Shown: positions 18,158-27,398, counted from the first letter of the stretch. The stretch is 64,000 nt of DNA from Lachnospiraceae bacterium (GCA_910575445.1 CAJTFW010000006.1:62001-126000); one strand, 5' to 3'. The notes: generated from the letters alone by a model not told the origin. Numbers and translations: made by a program.

Positions 18158-19618
18158 ATGGCAGATATGACTTTAACAAAGAAACCAATGGACAAAGACG
18201 CTTATTTAGAACAGGTACATAAGAAAAAGGAAGCATTTTTATATGCAGCGTCGGACCCTCTTAGGCTGTGCTACCATATACAGCCGCCGATTGGATGGCT
18301 CAATGACCCCAATGGTCTGTGTCAAAAAGACGGCGTCTATCATATCTATCATCAGTATGTGCCGTTTTATCCCAAGCTTTGCAGTGTGCTTTGGGGGCAT
18401 GTGACAACCAGGGATTTTATTCACTATCAGGTACAGGAGCCAGTTAATTTCCCGGATACCAGATGGGATGCAAACGGTACCTACAGTGGTTCTGCCTTTG
18501 TGAAAGAAAACACAATCTATATCTACTACACAGGGAATGTCAGACATACAGACAAAGAATATGACTATATCACAGATGGCAGGGAACAGAATACCATTTT
18601 GATGACTTCAGAGGATGGTTTTCATTTCTCCAAGAAACGTCTTCTAATGCAAAATACGGACTATCCTTCAGACTTAAGTCTGCATGTAAGAGACCCGCAG
18701 GTTTTCTGTGAAAATGGGAAATATTATATGGTGCAGGGTGCCAGAGACCTAGAAGCGCGTGGAAGCGCACTGCTTTTTGAGAGTGAGAATCTAATAGACT
18801 GGAGTTATCGGCTTCGCCTAGAGACAGAGGAGACGTTTGGCTATATGTGGGAATGTCCCAACTATCTGAGTGTGGATGGAAGACAGTTTTTGATTGTTTG
18901 TCCACAGAAGATGAAGCAAGAGAAGAATCGCTATATCAAAGAAAATCTGTGTGGATATTTTCCACTTCAGTATGATTTTCTGGGAGAGGACTATCAGATT
19001 GGTGCATTTGCAACACTGGACAGAGGCTTTGATTTCTATGCACCACAGGTATTTAAGGATGAAGCAGGAAGATGGATTTTACTGGGCTGGATGTCTACAC
19101 CAGATGCCTCATATGACTGTGAGGTTACCATGGAGCATGGATGGGTACATGCGATGACGGTTCCCAGAGAACTTTATGTCAATCAAAAAGGAAGGCTGTG
19201 TCAGCGCCCCTTAGAAGAGCTTCAAAGGATGCGAACAGAGGGTCTGACAGAGAACTTCCAGACGGGAAGCGATTTTCACAAGACGGTTTCGGCTTGCTTT
19301 GAGTGGAAGTTTACGATGGATAAACCAGCTGAGGCATTTGAACTTCTGATTCGGGAATCCGCAGTGTTGTCTTATAAGGATAGTGTCTTATGCCTGGATT
19401 TGACAAGATGTGGCGCAGGAAGAAAGACTACAGAAGTTCTATTGTCAGAAGTGTACGAGCTTCAGATACTCTCCGATACTTCTAGCCTGGAAATCTTTGT
19501 AAATGGCGGGGAAGAGACTTTTACCACCAGAATCTATGATTCGATGAAAGGACTTCAGGTAGCAGTGAAAAAGATGCAGGGAAGTGGAAAACTAGAGCTT
19601 TATCATTTAACCGTATAA
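18158..19618 (+). CDS. scrB: Sucrose-6-phosphate hydrolase (GH32)
   Basis: 486 residues. The five-bladed GH32 domain shows the nucleophile Asp50 in GWLNDPNG, the transition-state stabiliser Asp179 in VRDPQVF, and acid/base Glu232 in WECPN. A beta-sandwich C-terminal part ends the protein. It should split sucrose-6-phosphate made by the upstream permease into glucose-6-phosphate and fructose; no signal peptide is seen, as expected for this role. I chose ATG 18158, with AAGAGG nine bases upstream; an in-frame ATG at 18128 overlaps the PTS gene. Confidence 0.92.
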   Translation: MADMTLTKKPMDKDAYLEQVHKKKEAFLYAASDPLRLCYHIQPPIGWLNDPNGLCQKDGVYHIYHQYVPFYPKLCSVLWGHVTTRDFIHYQVQEPVNFPDTRWDANGTYSGSAFVKENTIYIYYTGNVRHTDKEYDYITDGREQNTILMTSEDGFHFSKKRLLMQNTDYPSDLSLHVRDPQVFCENGKYYMVQGARDLEARGSALLFESENLIDWSYRLRLETEETFGYMWECPNYLSVDGRQFLIVCPQKMKQEKNRYIKENLCGYFPLQYDFLGEDYQIGAFATLDRGFDFYAPQVFKDEAGRWILLGWMSTPDASYDCEVTMEHGWVHAMTVPRELYVNQKGRLCQRPLEELQRMRTEGLTENFQTGSDFHKTVSACFEWKFTMDKPAEAFELLIRESAVLSYKDSVLCLDLTRCGAGRKTTEVLLSEVYELQILSDTSSLEIFVNGGEETFTTRIYDSMKGLQVAVKKMQGSGKLELYHLTV

Positions 19619-19622
19619 GGAA

Positions 19623-19657
19623 AATGGTTGTCGCAGATTGCGGCAGCCATTTTTTTA
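19623..19657 (+). terminator. Terminator of the sucrose operon
   Basis: AATGGTTGTCGC pairs with GCGGCAGCCATT (two G.T pairs) around AGATT and is followed by seven Ts. Confidence 0.85.
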
Positions 19658-19673
19658 TAAATTTTTCTCTTCC

Positions 19674-19708
19674 TTGCAATATTTTCATCCCAACTGGCGT
19701 CTAATAAG
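19674..19708 (+). promoter_or_regulatory. Possible ECF-type promoter before the sigma gene
   Basis: TTGCAAT is separated by 17 bases from CGTCTAATAA (CGTC at 19698), a layout seen at many self-controlled ECF sigma promoters. This suggests autoregulation but rests on motif resemblance only. Confidence 0.4.
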
Positions 19709-19750
19709 TGTAAAATAACATTGGCCGATGGAATACAGAGAGGAGAGAGC

Positions 19751-20254
19751 GTGGTGGAGCTTCTTGTAAAGAGAGCAAAAAAAGGAGATGCCGAGGCTTT
19801 TATAACGCTGATAGAAGAGAACAAGCAGAGCATGTATAAAGTTGCGAAAGGATTTCTTAGGAATGAGGAGGATATCGCAGATGCAATGGCTCAGACAGTT
19901 CTGGACTGTTATGAGAAAATCGGTACGCTAAAGCAGAGCTCTTATTTTAAGACGTGGATGATACGCATCTTGATAAATAACTGTAAGGATATGATACGAA
20001 AGCGAAAAGGTGACATCTCTATCGAGGTGATGCCGGAAGTGGAGTGTTTAGAGCATCAAGAGAACCTTCAAAGTTTTCAGGAACTGGTAGCACCTTTAAA
20101 GGAAAAAGACCAGAGTATCTTTACCCTATACTATGTGTATGGTCTGAAGATTAAGGAAATTGCAGCATGTATGGGAATGAAGGAAAATACCATTGCATCC
20201 CGTCTAAAAAGGGGAAGGGAAATCCTTCGCCAGGAGATAACAGTAAATCAATAG
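19751..20254 (+). CDS. ECF-type RNA polymerase sigma factor 1
   Basis: About 167 residues from a GTG-GTG start at 19751, after AGGAGAG; a TTG at 19721 is possible but lacks a ribosome site. Region 2 spans about 15-90 (EDIADAMAQTVLDCYEKI, YFKTWMIRILINNCKD) and region 4 about 115-165 (IFTLYYVYGLKIKEIAACMG, then TIASRLKRGRE). It should direct polymerase to stress or surface genes. The next gene encodes a membrane protein typical of anti-sigma partners, 15 bases downstream. Confidence 0.92.
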   Translation: MVELLVKRAKKGDAEAFITLIEENKQSMYKVAKGFLRNEEDIADAMAQTVLDCYEKIGTLKQSSYFKTWMIRILINNCKDMIRKRKGDISIEVMPEVECLEHQENLQSFQELVAPLKEKDQSIFTLYYVYGLKIKEIAACMGMKENTIASRLKRGREILRQEITVNQ

Positions 20255-20269
20255 AAAGGGGTAACACAG

Positions 20270-21661
20270 ATGGAAAACAGAATAGAGGAGAGGCTGCCCC
20301 AGGTGGTGGAAGACAGATTACAAGAAGCATATCATGAGATTCGGGAAAGGAAGGCCAAGCAGATGACAGGAAAAGGAAAGAAAAAATGGATACAACATTA
20401 CAGCGGTATTGCAGCAGCCTGTGCCATATTGGTGGTTGGCTCTTTAGGAGCCTTGGCAGCGACGACATATTTTCAGAAAGAAGTACACCAGGAAGCAGGA
20501 GAAGTCACTTATCAGTTCTCACTGAACTACGAGCTGATACCGGGAGAATATAAGATTACGCCGTCCTATCTTCCAGAAGGGTATACGGACCAGAAAGACG
20601 GGAAATATAACCGGGGAGAAGACGACTGGATTACGATTATGCCTATCTATACAACAGCAGAGTTAGATAAACTCGATGGAAAGCTTGCCATGGAACGTGT
20701 AGAGAAAGTGGAGCATACGACGCTAAGTGGTATGGAGGCAGATATTATCACCTATCAGGAAGCACAGAAATATAAAGCCGATCAAGACATCTATCTCTTT
20801 CATCCAACCGAAGGCTGTGTGATACAGATAGTGGCATCTTATTCGGTGCCAACGGAAGAACTTTTAAAATTTGCAGATAGCCTAAGTGTTGAGCGCATAG
20901 GAGATGCGGCTTTTGAGACCGAAGAAGAAAAGCAGGAAAGAGAGCAAGAAGAAGCAGAGGAAGAACAGCAAAACGCCCATGCAAAAGATACACTGACAGA
21001 GCTTGTGGCAGCTGGTATCCCAGAAGATAAAATCTTTTCGGTAGGAGAAGAAGTAAAATATTGGGGCACTGGTTATACGGTAACCGGGTATGAGTATCTG
21101 GACAGCATTGAGGGCTTTTCGGAAGAAAATTTCTTTGATTTTAGCAGATTTGACGGATGGCTTAACGAGGATAAGACACTCAAATCCTATCAGAGACAAT
21201 ATTATGACAGAGATGGACAGTTAATTGCAGAAGATACGGCAGAACAGGAGATTCTAAAGGTGGATATTAAAGTACACTGCTATGAGAAGGATGACTTGAT
21301 GGAAATACCACTTGATTTTCAAAGAGTTCCTGTAGAGAAGATATCAGACCAGAAGCTGACCTGGGACCTTGCTTTTTATCAGGCGCTACCAGAAGAGAAC
21401 AATTATCTTCAGATGGATAACTCAGCGGTCTATCTAGAAGGGGCTTCTCACACAGAAGGAGAAGACAGAAAGCAGTACTTTTTCAAAGAGATGGAGAATG
21501 GGGAAGAATGGACGTATACACTGTTATTTGTGGTGGATAAAGACCAGAGAGGACAGTTTGTGCTGACAAGCTGTGGCGCCAATGCCAGTTTTGAGCAGAC
21601 ACCGACGATGTCCGCAGAGGAGATTCTGTCTGAGCTAGAAGGATATATCTATCTGGAATGA
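20270..21661 (+). CDS. Membrane anti-sigma-type partner with large extracellular domain
   Basis: 463 residues. A short cytoplasmic N-terminus (1-46) could hold the sigma factor. One membrane helix follows (about 47-66), then a long outer region. Its first part (75-215) has the DUF4367-like pattern ITPSYLPEGY; a Glu-rich linker (about 220-240) follows, then a second domain (about 240-463). Its position after the ECF gene suggests a membrane-held inhibitor that senses an outside signal. No zinc-finger HxxxCxxC motif is present, so inhibition would have to work differently from zf-HC2 anti-sigmas. Confidence 0.75.
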   Translation: MENRIEERLPQVVEDRLQEAYHEIRERKAKQMTGKGKKKWIQHYSGIAAACAILVVGSLGALAATTYFQKEVHQEAGEVTYQFSLNYELIPGEYKITPSYLPEGYTDQKDGKYNRGEDDWITIMPIYTTAELDKLDGKLAMERVEKVEHTTLSGMEADIITYQEAQKYKADQDIYLFHPTEGCVIQIVASYSVPTEELLKFADSLSVERIGDAAFETEEEKQEREQEEAEEEQQNAHAKDTLTELVAAGIPEDKIFSVGEEVKYWGTGYTVTGYEYLDSIEGFSEENFFDFSRFDGWLNEDKTLKSYQRQYYDRDGQLIAEDTAEQEILKVDIKVHCYEKDDLMEIPLDFQRVPVEKISDQKLTWDLAFYQALPEENNYLQMDNSAVYLEGASHTEGEDRKQYFFKEMENGEEWTYTLLFVVDKDQRGQFVLTSCGANASFEQTPTMSAEEILSELEGYIYLE

Positions 21662-21743
21662 TTATTTTTGGTAAATATTCATAAAAATATCAGATGAATT
21701 TTGGTAGGATTTCATAAAATTTTCGAAAAAATTGAAAAAGCAC

Positions 21744-21772
21744 TTACAAAAATTTTGAAAATTTGATATGAT
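21744..21772 (+). promoter_or_regulatory. Promoter upstream of the CarD-like gene
   Basis: TTACAA (21744-21749), a 17-base spacer and TATGAT (21767-21772). Transcription would begin near 21779, leaving a leader of about 120 bases that contains a terminator-like hairpin. Confidence 0.55.
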
Positions 21773-21830
21773 AGATATGTATTAAGGGAAAATGTCTGAT
21801 AAATTCACAGAGCGGGGCAAAATAATACAA

Positions 21831-21870
21831 AAGAACCGACATATTCACTGAGTATGTCAGTTCTTTTTTT
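21831..21870 (+). terminator. Terminator-like hairpin in the leader of the CarD-like gene
   Basis: AAGAACCGACATA pairs with TATGTCAGTTCTT (one C.A mismatch) and is followed by a run of Ts. It stands between the apparent promoter at 21744 and the ribosome site GAAAGGAGG at about 21884. It could end the upstream operon or attenuate this gene. Confidence 0.65.
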
Positions 21871-21899
21871 ATGAAATTGCCTGAAAGGAGGAAGACGCG

Positions 21900-22415
21900 A
21901 TGTTCGAAAAAGGGCAATATATTATCTATGGGCGCAGTGGAATCTGCAAAGTTGAAGATATTACACATCTAAGTATTGCAGGAGCGGATAAGAAGAAGCT
22001 TTATTATGTACTTGCTCCGTTAAGCAGTAAGGGAAGCAAGGTATATTTTCCAGTGGAGAAGAAAAAGGCACATGCCAGAGAACTGATTACAGAAGCAGAA
22101 GCATGGGAGCTGCTAGATGAGATTCGGGATATTAAGGAGATAAGAGTCTCAAATGAGAAATTTCGGGAGGATACGTATAAGCAGGCGTTTGACTCAGGGG
22201 ATTACAGACAGTGGGTAGCGATGATTAAGACGCTGTATCAGAGAAGAAATGCCCGGTTTGCACAGGGGAAGAAGATGGCAGCGACGGATGAACGGTATCT
22301 GAAGATGACAGAAGAAGCACTGTATAGTGAGCTGGCTTTTGTCCTGAAGAAAAAAAAGGATGAGATGGGAACATTTATTACAGAATATATAACAACACCA
22401 ACGAACCGCACCTAA
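21900..22415 (+). CDS. CarD/CdnL-family transcription regulator
   Basis: 171 residues. An N-terminal RNA-polymerase-interacting domain (about 1-65: KGQYIIYGRSGICKVEDI, YVLAPLSSKGSKVYFPV) precedes a helical C-terminal region (about 70-165) with basic residues. Family members bind RNA polymerase beta and stabilise open complexes at promoters. GAAAGGAGG is placed well for the ATG. The leader contains a terminator-like hairpin. Confidence 0.85.
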   Translation: MFEKGQYIIYGRSGICKVEDITHLSIAGADKKKLYYVLAPLSSKGSKVYFPVEKKKAHARELITEAEAWELLDEIRDIKEIRVSNEKFREDTYKQAFDSGDYRQWVAMIKTLYQRRNARFAQGKKMAATDERYLKMTEEALYSELAFVLKKKKDEMGTFITEYITTPTNRT

Positions 22416-22430
22416 AACCAGGTGCGGTTC
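22403..22430. terminator. Hairpin between convergent genes
   Basis: GAACCGCACCT and AGGTGCGGTTC form an 11-bp perfect stem just at the end of the CarD-like gene, between it and the convergent alcohol dehydrogenase. It is probably a shared terminator, although T tracts are short. Confidence 0.6.
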
Positions 22431-22455
22431 TAAAAATCGGATATGATAGATTATA

Positions 22456-23634
22456 TCAGCGGGCTGCCTGGTAGATTTTTTGGATATCTTCGGCTTTTAG
22501 GACTTTAAAGGTGCCTACGGTTCGTTTGCCAAAGAAGACGCATTTTTCGGAAAGCTCTTCTATCTGGGCATCCGTGGGATGGATGCCTAGTTCACTAAGA
22601 GAAGTGGGCATATGGATGGAGCGATAGAAGTCTTCCATAGCACAGATACCAGCGAGGGCAATCTCTTGCAAAGTGCCATAGGTGTCAGGGATGTCCATAA
22701 TATGTGTGGCAAACTGGACAAATTTAGCAATATTTTCCTGATAGACATAGCGGGCCCAACTGCCCCAGATGGCAGAGAGACCAGCACCATGAGCGACATC
22801 GAACATACCACCTAGTTCATGCTCTATCTGGTGAGAAGCCCAGTCTCCAACGGTACCACAACCAGTAAGTCCATTGTGAGAGAGACTGCTTGCCCACATC
22901 ACTTCAGCGCGGGCATGATAATCTGTGGGATGCTCCATTAGAATCTGTGCATTGTGCATTACCGTGCGAATCAGAGACTCACAGAAGCGGTCAGTCAATT
23001 CCGTATGCGGCTCATGGCTAAAATAACGTTCCATTGTATGCATCATAATATCCACACATCCGCTTGCCGTCTGATAAGAGGGCAGAGTATACGTCAGCTC
23101 TGGGTTCATAACTGCAAATTTACAACGCGCATAATCTGTGCTGTATCCTCTCTTTAACCATCCATCTTCATTGGTGATAACAGAAGAATGACTCATCTCA
23201 CTTCCCGCCGCTGCAATCGTCAGAACGGCTGCCACGGGAAGACATCCTTTTGCCTGCGCCTGCTTACTGTAGAATAGCCAGGGGTCACAATCGTTATATA
23301 CTCCATAGCCTATCGCTTTACAGGAGTCAATGACACTTCCACCTCCTACAGCTAACAGAAAGTCTACCCCCTCTTTTTTCACCAGATCTATCCCTTTATA
23401 TACCAGACTTAATCTGGGATTTGGCACAACCCCTCCTAAAGTTACATAAGGAAGATTTGCTCCCTTAAGCGAGTTGCACACCCTCTCTAAAAGTCCAGAT
23501 TTTACGGCACTGTTTCCGCCGTAGTGTACTAACACTTTACTGGCTCCAAACTCTTTGGCTAGTGCTCCTGTCTGTAATTCTGTATCTTTCCCAAAGACCA
23601 CCTTTGTAGGTGCATAATATTGAAAATTTACCAT
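22456..23634 (-). CDS. Iron-containing alcohol dehydrogenase (butanol-dehydrogenase-like)
   Basis: 392 residues of the group III metal-dependent alcohol dehydrogenase family. An N-terminal NAD(P)-binding region includes VGGGSVIDSCKAIG (about 95-108). The C-terminal metal site includes the histidine pattern HQIEHELGG...DVAHGAG. Likely role: NAD(P)H-dependent reduction of an aldehyde to an alcohol in fermentation. The exact substrate cannot be told. AGAAAGAGG precedes the ATG. Confidence 0.9.
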   Translation of the reverse strand: MVNFQYYAPTKVVFGKDTELQTGALAKEFGASKVLVHYGGNSAVKSGLLERVCNSLKGANLPYVTLGGVVPNPRLSLVYKGIDLVKKEGVDFLLAVGGGSVIDSCKAIGYGVYNDCDPWLFYSKQAQAKGCLPVAAVLTIAAAGSEMSHSSVITNEDGWLKRGYSTDYARCKFAVMNPELTYTLPSYQTASGCVDIMMHTMERYFSHEPHTELTDRFCESLIRTVMHNAQILMEHPTDYHARAEVMWASSLSHNGLTGCGTVGDWASHQIEHELGGMFDVAHGAGLSAIWGSWARYVYQENIAKFVQFATHIMDIPDTYGTLQEIALAGICAMEDFYRSIHMPTSLSELGIHPTDAQIEELSEKCVFFGKRTVGTFKVLKAEDIQKIYQAAR

Positions 23635-23696
23635 ATGAATCCTCTTTCTTGTATATTATTTAAAATGTAAAATATAGTTTATGTTTTTGTGATATA

Positions 23697-24133
23697 GGGA
23701 CGCTAGGGCGGGAGGGCAGTAGGTTCCTTCCAGACCCCGCTCGCGCTTAATGAACGCCTATAGCGGTACTAAATTCGCGACTGCGCGGCTTAGCGCCGCT
23801 TGCGCTCATTAAGTGCCGATGGCGTCCAATGGGTCTTTCAGGAACCTACTGCCCTCCCGCCCTGGCTGACTACGGCTACCGATAAGTATAAAACACTATA
23901 ACATAATACTATGCAGGCATATAGGTGTAAGTGTTCCGCCCGAAACGTGTGTATAGGAGCCAACGCACAGCCCGACATGGTCTGGTAGATGTTCCTGCAA
24001 GACCCATTGGACGCCATCGGCACTTAATGAGCGCAAGCGGAACGCGCAGTCGCGAATTTAGTACCGCTATAGGCGTTCATTAAGCGAGAGCGGGGTCTGG
24101 AAGGAACATCTGCCAGGCCGTGGCGAGCGTCCC
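23697..24133. repeat. 437-bp nested inverted-repeat element
   Basis: GGGACGCT (23697-23704) and AGCGTCCC (24126-24133) bound a unit that holds two inverted copies of a ~125-bp structured core. The left copy lies in a hairpin with perfect 23-bp arms (23705-23727 and 23841-23863). The right copy lies in a hairpin with arms at about 23975-23996 and 24101-24123. The shared core includes TATAGCGGTACTAAATTCGC and CTCATTAAGTGCCGATGGCG. Between the copies are about 110 bases with no gene. No transposase is encoded. It fills the gap between the alcohol dehydrogenase and murF. Confidence 0.85.
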
Positions 24134-24170
24134 TTGTACCAAAAATATTATCCCCCCATAGTAAATCACG

Positions 24171-25544
24171 CTATTGCCCCAAACGCTCATCTTCTGATAA
24201 TATTTTAACAATCTCTTCAAACTCCATATAGTGTGAAGCCTTGATAAGAATAGCATCCCGCTTTTGTAAAATCTCCTGATATTGTGTAAGGAACGTTGCC
24301 TTATCTTTATAGTGAAGGCAGGTACTCTGCGGGACATTCTGCAGTGCAGCTTTATGAATAGCTTCGCTTAGCGTTCCAATCGTAATCACAACATCAATAG
24401 AAAGCTTTTTAAGATGTTCTCCTATAGAAGCATGAAGCTGTTCGGACTGTTCTCCTAGTTCTCCCATATCGCCAAGGATTGCCACTTTCCTGGCCCGTGT
24501 ATCATTTAACACATCAAGCATTGCACACATCGACGCCGGATTTGCATTATAGCAGTCGTCGAGAATCGTATAATGTTTTGTATGCATAATATTGCTGCGC
24601 CCGCTTAGAGGCTTTAGGCTTTCGATTCCCTGCTGAATCTGTTTGGTGGTAAGTCCAAGCGATAACCCTACACTTGTCCCCGCCATCGCATTGTAGACCA
24701 TATGCGTTCCCGGTAAAGGAATGGTAACTTCTATCGGCTGTTTGGGTGTATGGATATGGCAGCGGATACCATCTAATCCCAGATTTTGTATCTGGTCTGC
24801 AAAGATATGGTTTTTATCAGATAGTCCAAAGGAAAATGCTCGTTCCTTGATACAACTTAATTTATCATCATCCCCGTTAATAAAAATCTTCGCATCTTCT
24901 GCGGCATAGTCAAGCATCTCTAGCTTGGCTTTTAATATCCCGTCTCTTGACCCAAGGTGTTCTAGATGTGCCACTCCAATATTGGTAAAGACACAGTGCG
25001 TTGGCTGTACCATCTTACTTAGACGATGCATCTCTTTAAAATGATTCATGCCCATCTCTAATACTGCGATGTCGTGGCATTTGTCAATCATAAAGATACT
25101 AAGCGGCACCCCAATCTCATTGTTAAAATTTCCAGGGGTCTTAAGAACGTTGTACTTTTGGCTAAGTACAGAAGCTATCATCTCTTTTGTACTGGTTTTG
25201 CCTACACTGCCGGTAATACCCACCACAGGAATCGAAAGTGTCTCCCGATAGGCTTTTGCAGCATCCTTTAGCGCCTGTAACGTGTCTTTGACAAGAAGAT
25301 AAGGCCCAACAGGTGCTTCAAGCTTTTGCTCGCTTACTGCGCACAGTGCGCCGTCTTGATATACATTTTTGATAAAACGATGTCCGTCTACCCGCTCTCC
25401 AACCACAGCGACAAAGAGAAAATCTTTTTGTACTGCCCGGCTGTCAGTGACAACCCCTTGTATTGGATGCTCTAGCAATTCTTCTGGTCCGTACCAGATA
25501 CCCTGGCAGGCATCGGCAAACTGTCTGATGGTAAAATCCTTCAT
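24171..25544 (-). CDS. murF: UDP-MurNAc-tripeptide:D-Ala-D-Ala ligase MurF
   Basis: 457 residues. The N-terminal uridine-binding domain is followed by an ATP-binding Mur-ligase domain with GSVGKTS (112-118) and a C-terminal domain containing LDDCYNANPASM. It joins D-Ala-D-Ala to the UDP-MurNAc-tripeptide, the last cytoplasmic step before lipid-linked peptidoglycan precursors. The D-Ala-D-Ala substrate is made by the gene directly upstream (ddl). AGGAGAG precedes the ATG. Confidence 0.95.
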   Translation of the reverse strand: MKDFTIRQFADACQGIWYGPEELLEHPIQGVVTDSRAVQKDFLFVAVVGERVDGHRFIKNVYQDGALCAVSEQKLEAPVGPYLLVKDTLQALKDAAKAYRETLSIPVVGITGSVGKTSTKEMIASVLSQKYNVLKTPGNFNNEIGVPLSIFMIDKCHDIAVLEMGMNHFKEMHRLSKMVQPTHCVFTNIGVAHLEHLGSRDGILKAKLEMLDYAAEDAKIFINGDDDKLSCIKERAFSFGLSDKNHIFADQIQNLGLDGIRCHIHTPKQPIEVTIPLPGTHMVYNAMAGTSVGLSLGLTTKQIQQGIESLKPLSGRSNIMHTKHYTILDDCYNANPASMCAMLDVLNDTRARKVAILGDMGELGEQSEQLHASIGEHLKKLSIDVVITIGTLSEAIHKAALQNVPQSTCLHYKDKATFLTQYQEILQKRDAILIKASHYMEFEEIVKILSEDERLGQ

Positions 25545-25582
25545 AATTCTCTCCTTTTGGCCGCCAAAGTGCGGTATCTAAT

Positions 25583-26632
25583 CTAAGATTGATATTTTTT
25601 TAACGAGACTTGTAATATCCACTCACAAAGTTCAGCAAAAGAATAGCCAAGTGCGGCGGCTTCCTGTGGCAGAAGACTGGTAGGGGTCATACCGGGGAGG
25701 GTATTAATCTCCAGCGCGTAGTCTTCCCCAGAGGTCTCATCAAGCATAAAATCCACACGCGCATAGCCTTCAATCCCAACAGCATGGCAGGCTTCCACTG
25801 CATGTTTTTGCATCCTTGCAGAGAGATTCTCAGGAAGATTTGCCGGGCAAGTCTCGATGGTACTTCCTGCCTGGTATTTGTTCTTATAGTCATAGAAGCC
25901 ATGAAGTGGTGCAATCTCGATAACCGGCAATGCCTTTCCTTCAATTACAGCAACCGAAAATTCCCGCCCGGTAATACAACGCTCAACAATCACGGTATCC
26001 TCATAGGAAAAAGCATCCTGAAGCGCTTTCTCAAGCTCGTAGAACTGCTCTACCTTGTAGACGCCTACTGAGGAGCCTCCACAACAGGTCTTGACCATAC
26101 AAGGGAAACCAATCTCCTCTGGAAGATGGACAGGCTCTCCTTTGTGTAAAGTAATACCAGGCGGTGTCTGGATACCATAATTTCTGAAAAATTGTTTGGT
26201 GATATTTTTATCCATACTAAGGGCACTGCTTAAGTGCCCAGTTCCTGTATAGCGAATTCCCATCAGGTCAAAGAGCGCCTGGATACGTCCGTCTTCTCCA
26301 TTCGTACCGTGAAGCGCTAAAAAGACCATATCGCACAGTTGGCACAGCTCGATAACATGTGGTCCCAACAGGCTTTTGTAGTTGGGGCGCATCGCGATAA
26401 TTCTCTCAAGCTCTGGCGCTTGTTCTTGTACTTCACAGACCGATGCAGTCCAGTCAATCTCTGTTTCAAAAAGGTCGGCCAGAGGCTTTTCTATATCAGG
26501 AAGTCCCAGAAACACGTCTAATAAAATCACCTGATGCCCTTTTTCTTTTAACGCCTGATAGATACCCTTTCCACTGCTTAACGACACATCGCGCTCTGTG
26601 CTGATGCCCCCGGCTAGTACCACAATTTTCAT
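25583..26632 (-). CDS. ddl: D-alanine--D-alanine ligase
   Basis: 349 residues with an ATP-grasp fold. The N-terminus VLAGGISTERDVSLSSG is diagnostic for Ddl; the ATP-grasp part has PCMVKTCCGGSSVGV and the metal-binding LEINTLPGMTPTSL. It makes D-Ala-D-Ala for murF immediately downstream. Its start overlaps the stop of plsC by four bases on the minus strand. Confidence 0.95.
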   Translation of the reverse strand: MKIVVLAGGISTERDVSLSSGKGIYQALKEKGHQVILLDVFLGLPDIEKPLADLFETEIDWTASVCEVQEQAPELERIIAMRPNYKSLLGPHVIELCQLCDMVFLALHGTNGEDGRIQALFDLMGIRYTGTGHLSSALSMDKNITKQFFRNYGIQTPPGITLHKGEPVHLPEEIGFPCMVKTCCGGSSVGVYKVEQFYELEKALQDAFSYEDTVIVERCITGREFSVAVIEGKALPVIEIAPLHGFYDYKNKYQAGSTIETCPANLPENLSARMQKHAVEACHAVGIEGYARVDFMLDETSGEDYALEINTLPGMTPTSLLPQEAAALGYSFAELCEWILQVSLKKYQS

Positions 26633-27369
26633 GCAAATGCCTCCTGCTCCTTATGCTTATCTAACATCTTCTGAATCTGTTGTTGCGTATAATTTCCCAA
26701 AAATTTCTGTTCTTCCTTGGTAAGCTTTTTGGGGTAGATAGGTGCGCCATACTCTACTATCACCTGGCAAGGCTTAATCTTAGGCAGATGATTTTCCCAT
26801 ATCTCAGCAGAACCTGAGATGGCAATCGGGATAATCGGGCACCCTGTTTTGGAAGCAATCTTCATACTTCCTTCTCGAAATGGCTGCATCTTGCCATCTT
26901 TGCTTCTTGTGCCTTCCGGGAAGATACAGATAGAGATTCCCTGCTTAATATATGCAATTCCAGTTAAAATGGTCTGCATACCGGCGCGAATATCTGTGCG
27001 GTCTAAGAACAGACAGTAGAGCCGCTTCATCCAGTCTCTAAGCAGGGGTGCTTTTAACATCTCCGCTTTGGCGATATATCCTGTAAGCCCCGGACAGCGG
27101 GAGTATGTTAATAAAATATCAAAGTAACTGTTATGGTTGACGATATAAAGTACCGCCTGGTCTTTTGGAATATGTTCTAATCCAATATACTGGATGTTGG
27201 CACCTGTGACAAAGAGTATCAGCTTAAAAGCTGCCTGCACCATACGCAGACAGCTGATATCGCGAAAATGCGGATGGAAACGGCTGATAACCCATTCCAC
27301 CAGAAGAACCGGAATACCCAGAATAAGATAGAGAAAGAGGATTAGAACAACAAGTATAAATCGTATCAT
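26629..27369 (-). CDS. plsC: 1-acyl-sn-glycerol-3-phosphate acyltransferase
   Basis: 246 residues. An N-terminal membrane helix (about 3-25) is followed by the acyltransferase motifs NHNSYFD (78-84, the HX4D catalytic pair) and FPEGTRS (150-156). The enzyme acylates lysophosphatidate to phosphatidate in membrane lipid synthesis. It sits between malQ and ddl in a minus-strand operon. AGAGG lies eight bases before the ATG. Confidence 0.9.
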   Translation of the reverse strand: MIRFILVVLILFLYLILGIPVLLVEWVISRFHPHFRDISCLRMVQAAFKLILFVTGANIQYIGLEHIPKDQAVLYIVNHNSYFDILLTYSRCPGLTGYIAKAEMLKAPLLRDWMKRLYCLFLDRTDIRAGMQTILTGIAYIKQGISICIFPEGTRSKDGKMQPFREGSMKIASKTGCPIIPIAISGSAEIWENHLPKIKPCQVIVEYGAPIYPKKLTKEEQKFLGNYTQQQIQKMLDKHKEQEAFA

Positions 27370-27398
27370 ATGCAGAACCTCTTTTTGTGTATATATTG

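Noticed and set aside
24080-24337. Minus-strand frame overlapping the inverted repeat and the murF end
   Set aside because: It lies partly in the structured repeat and partly in another frame of murF; no support for a protein.
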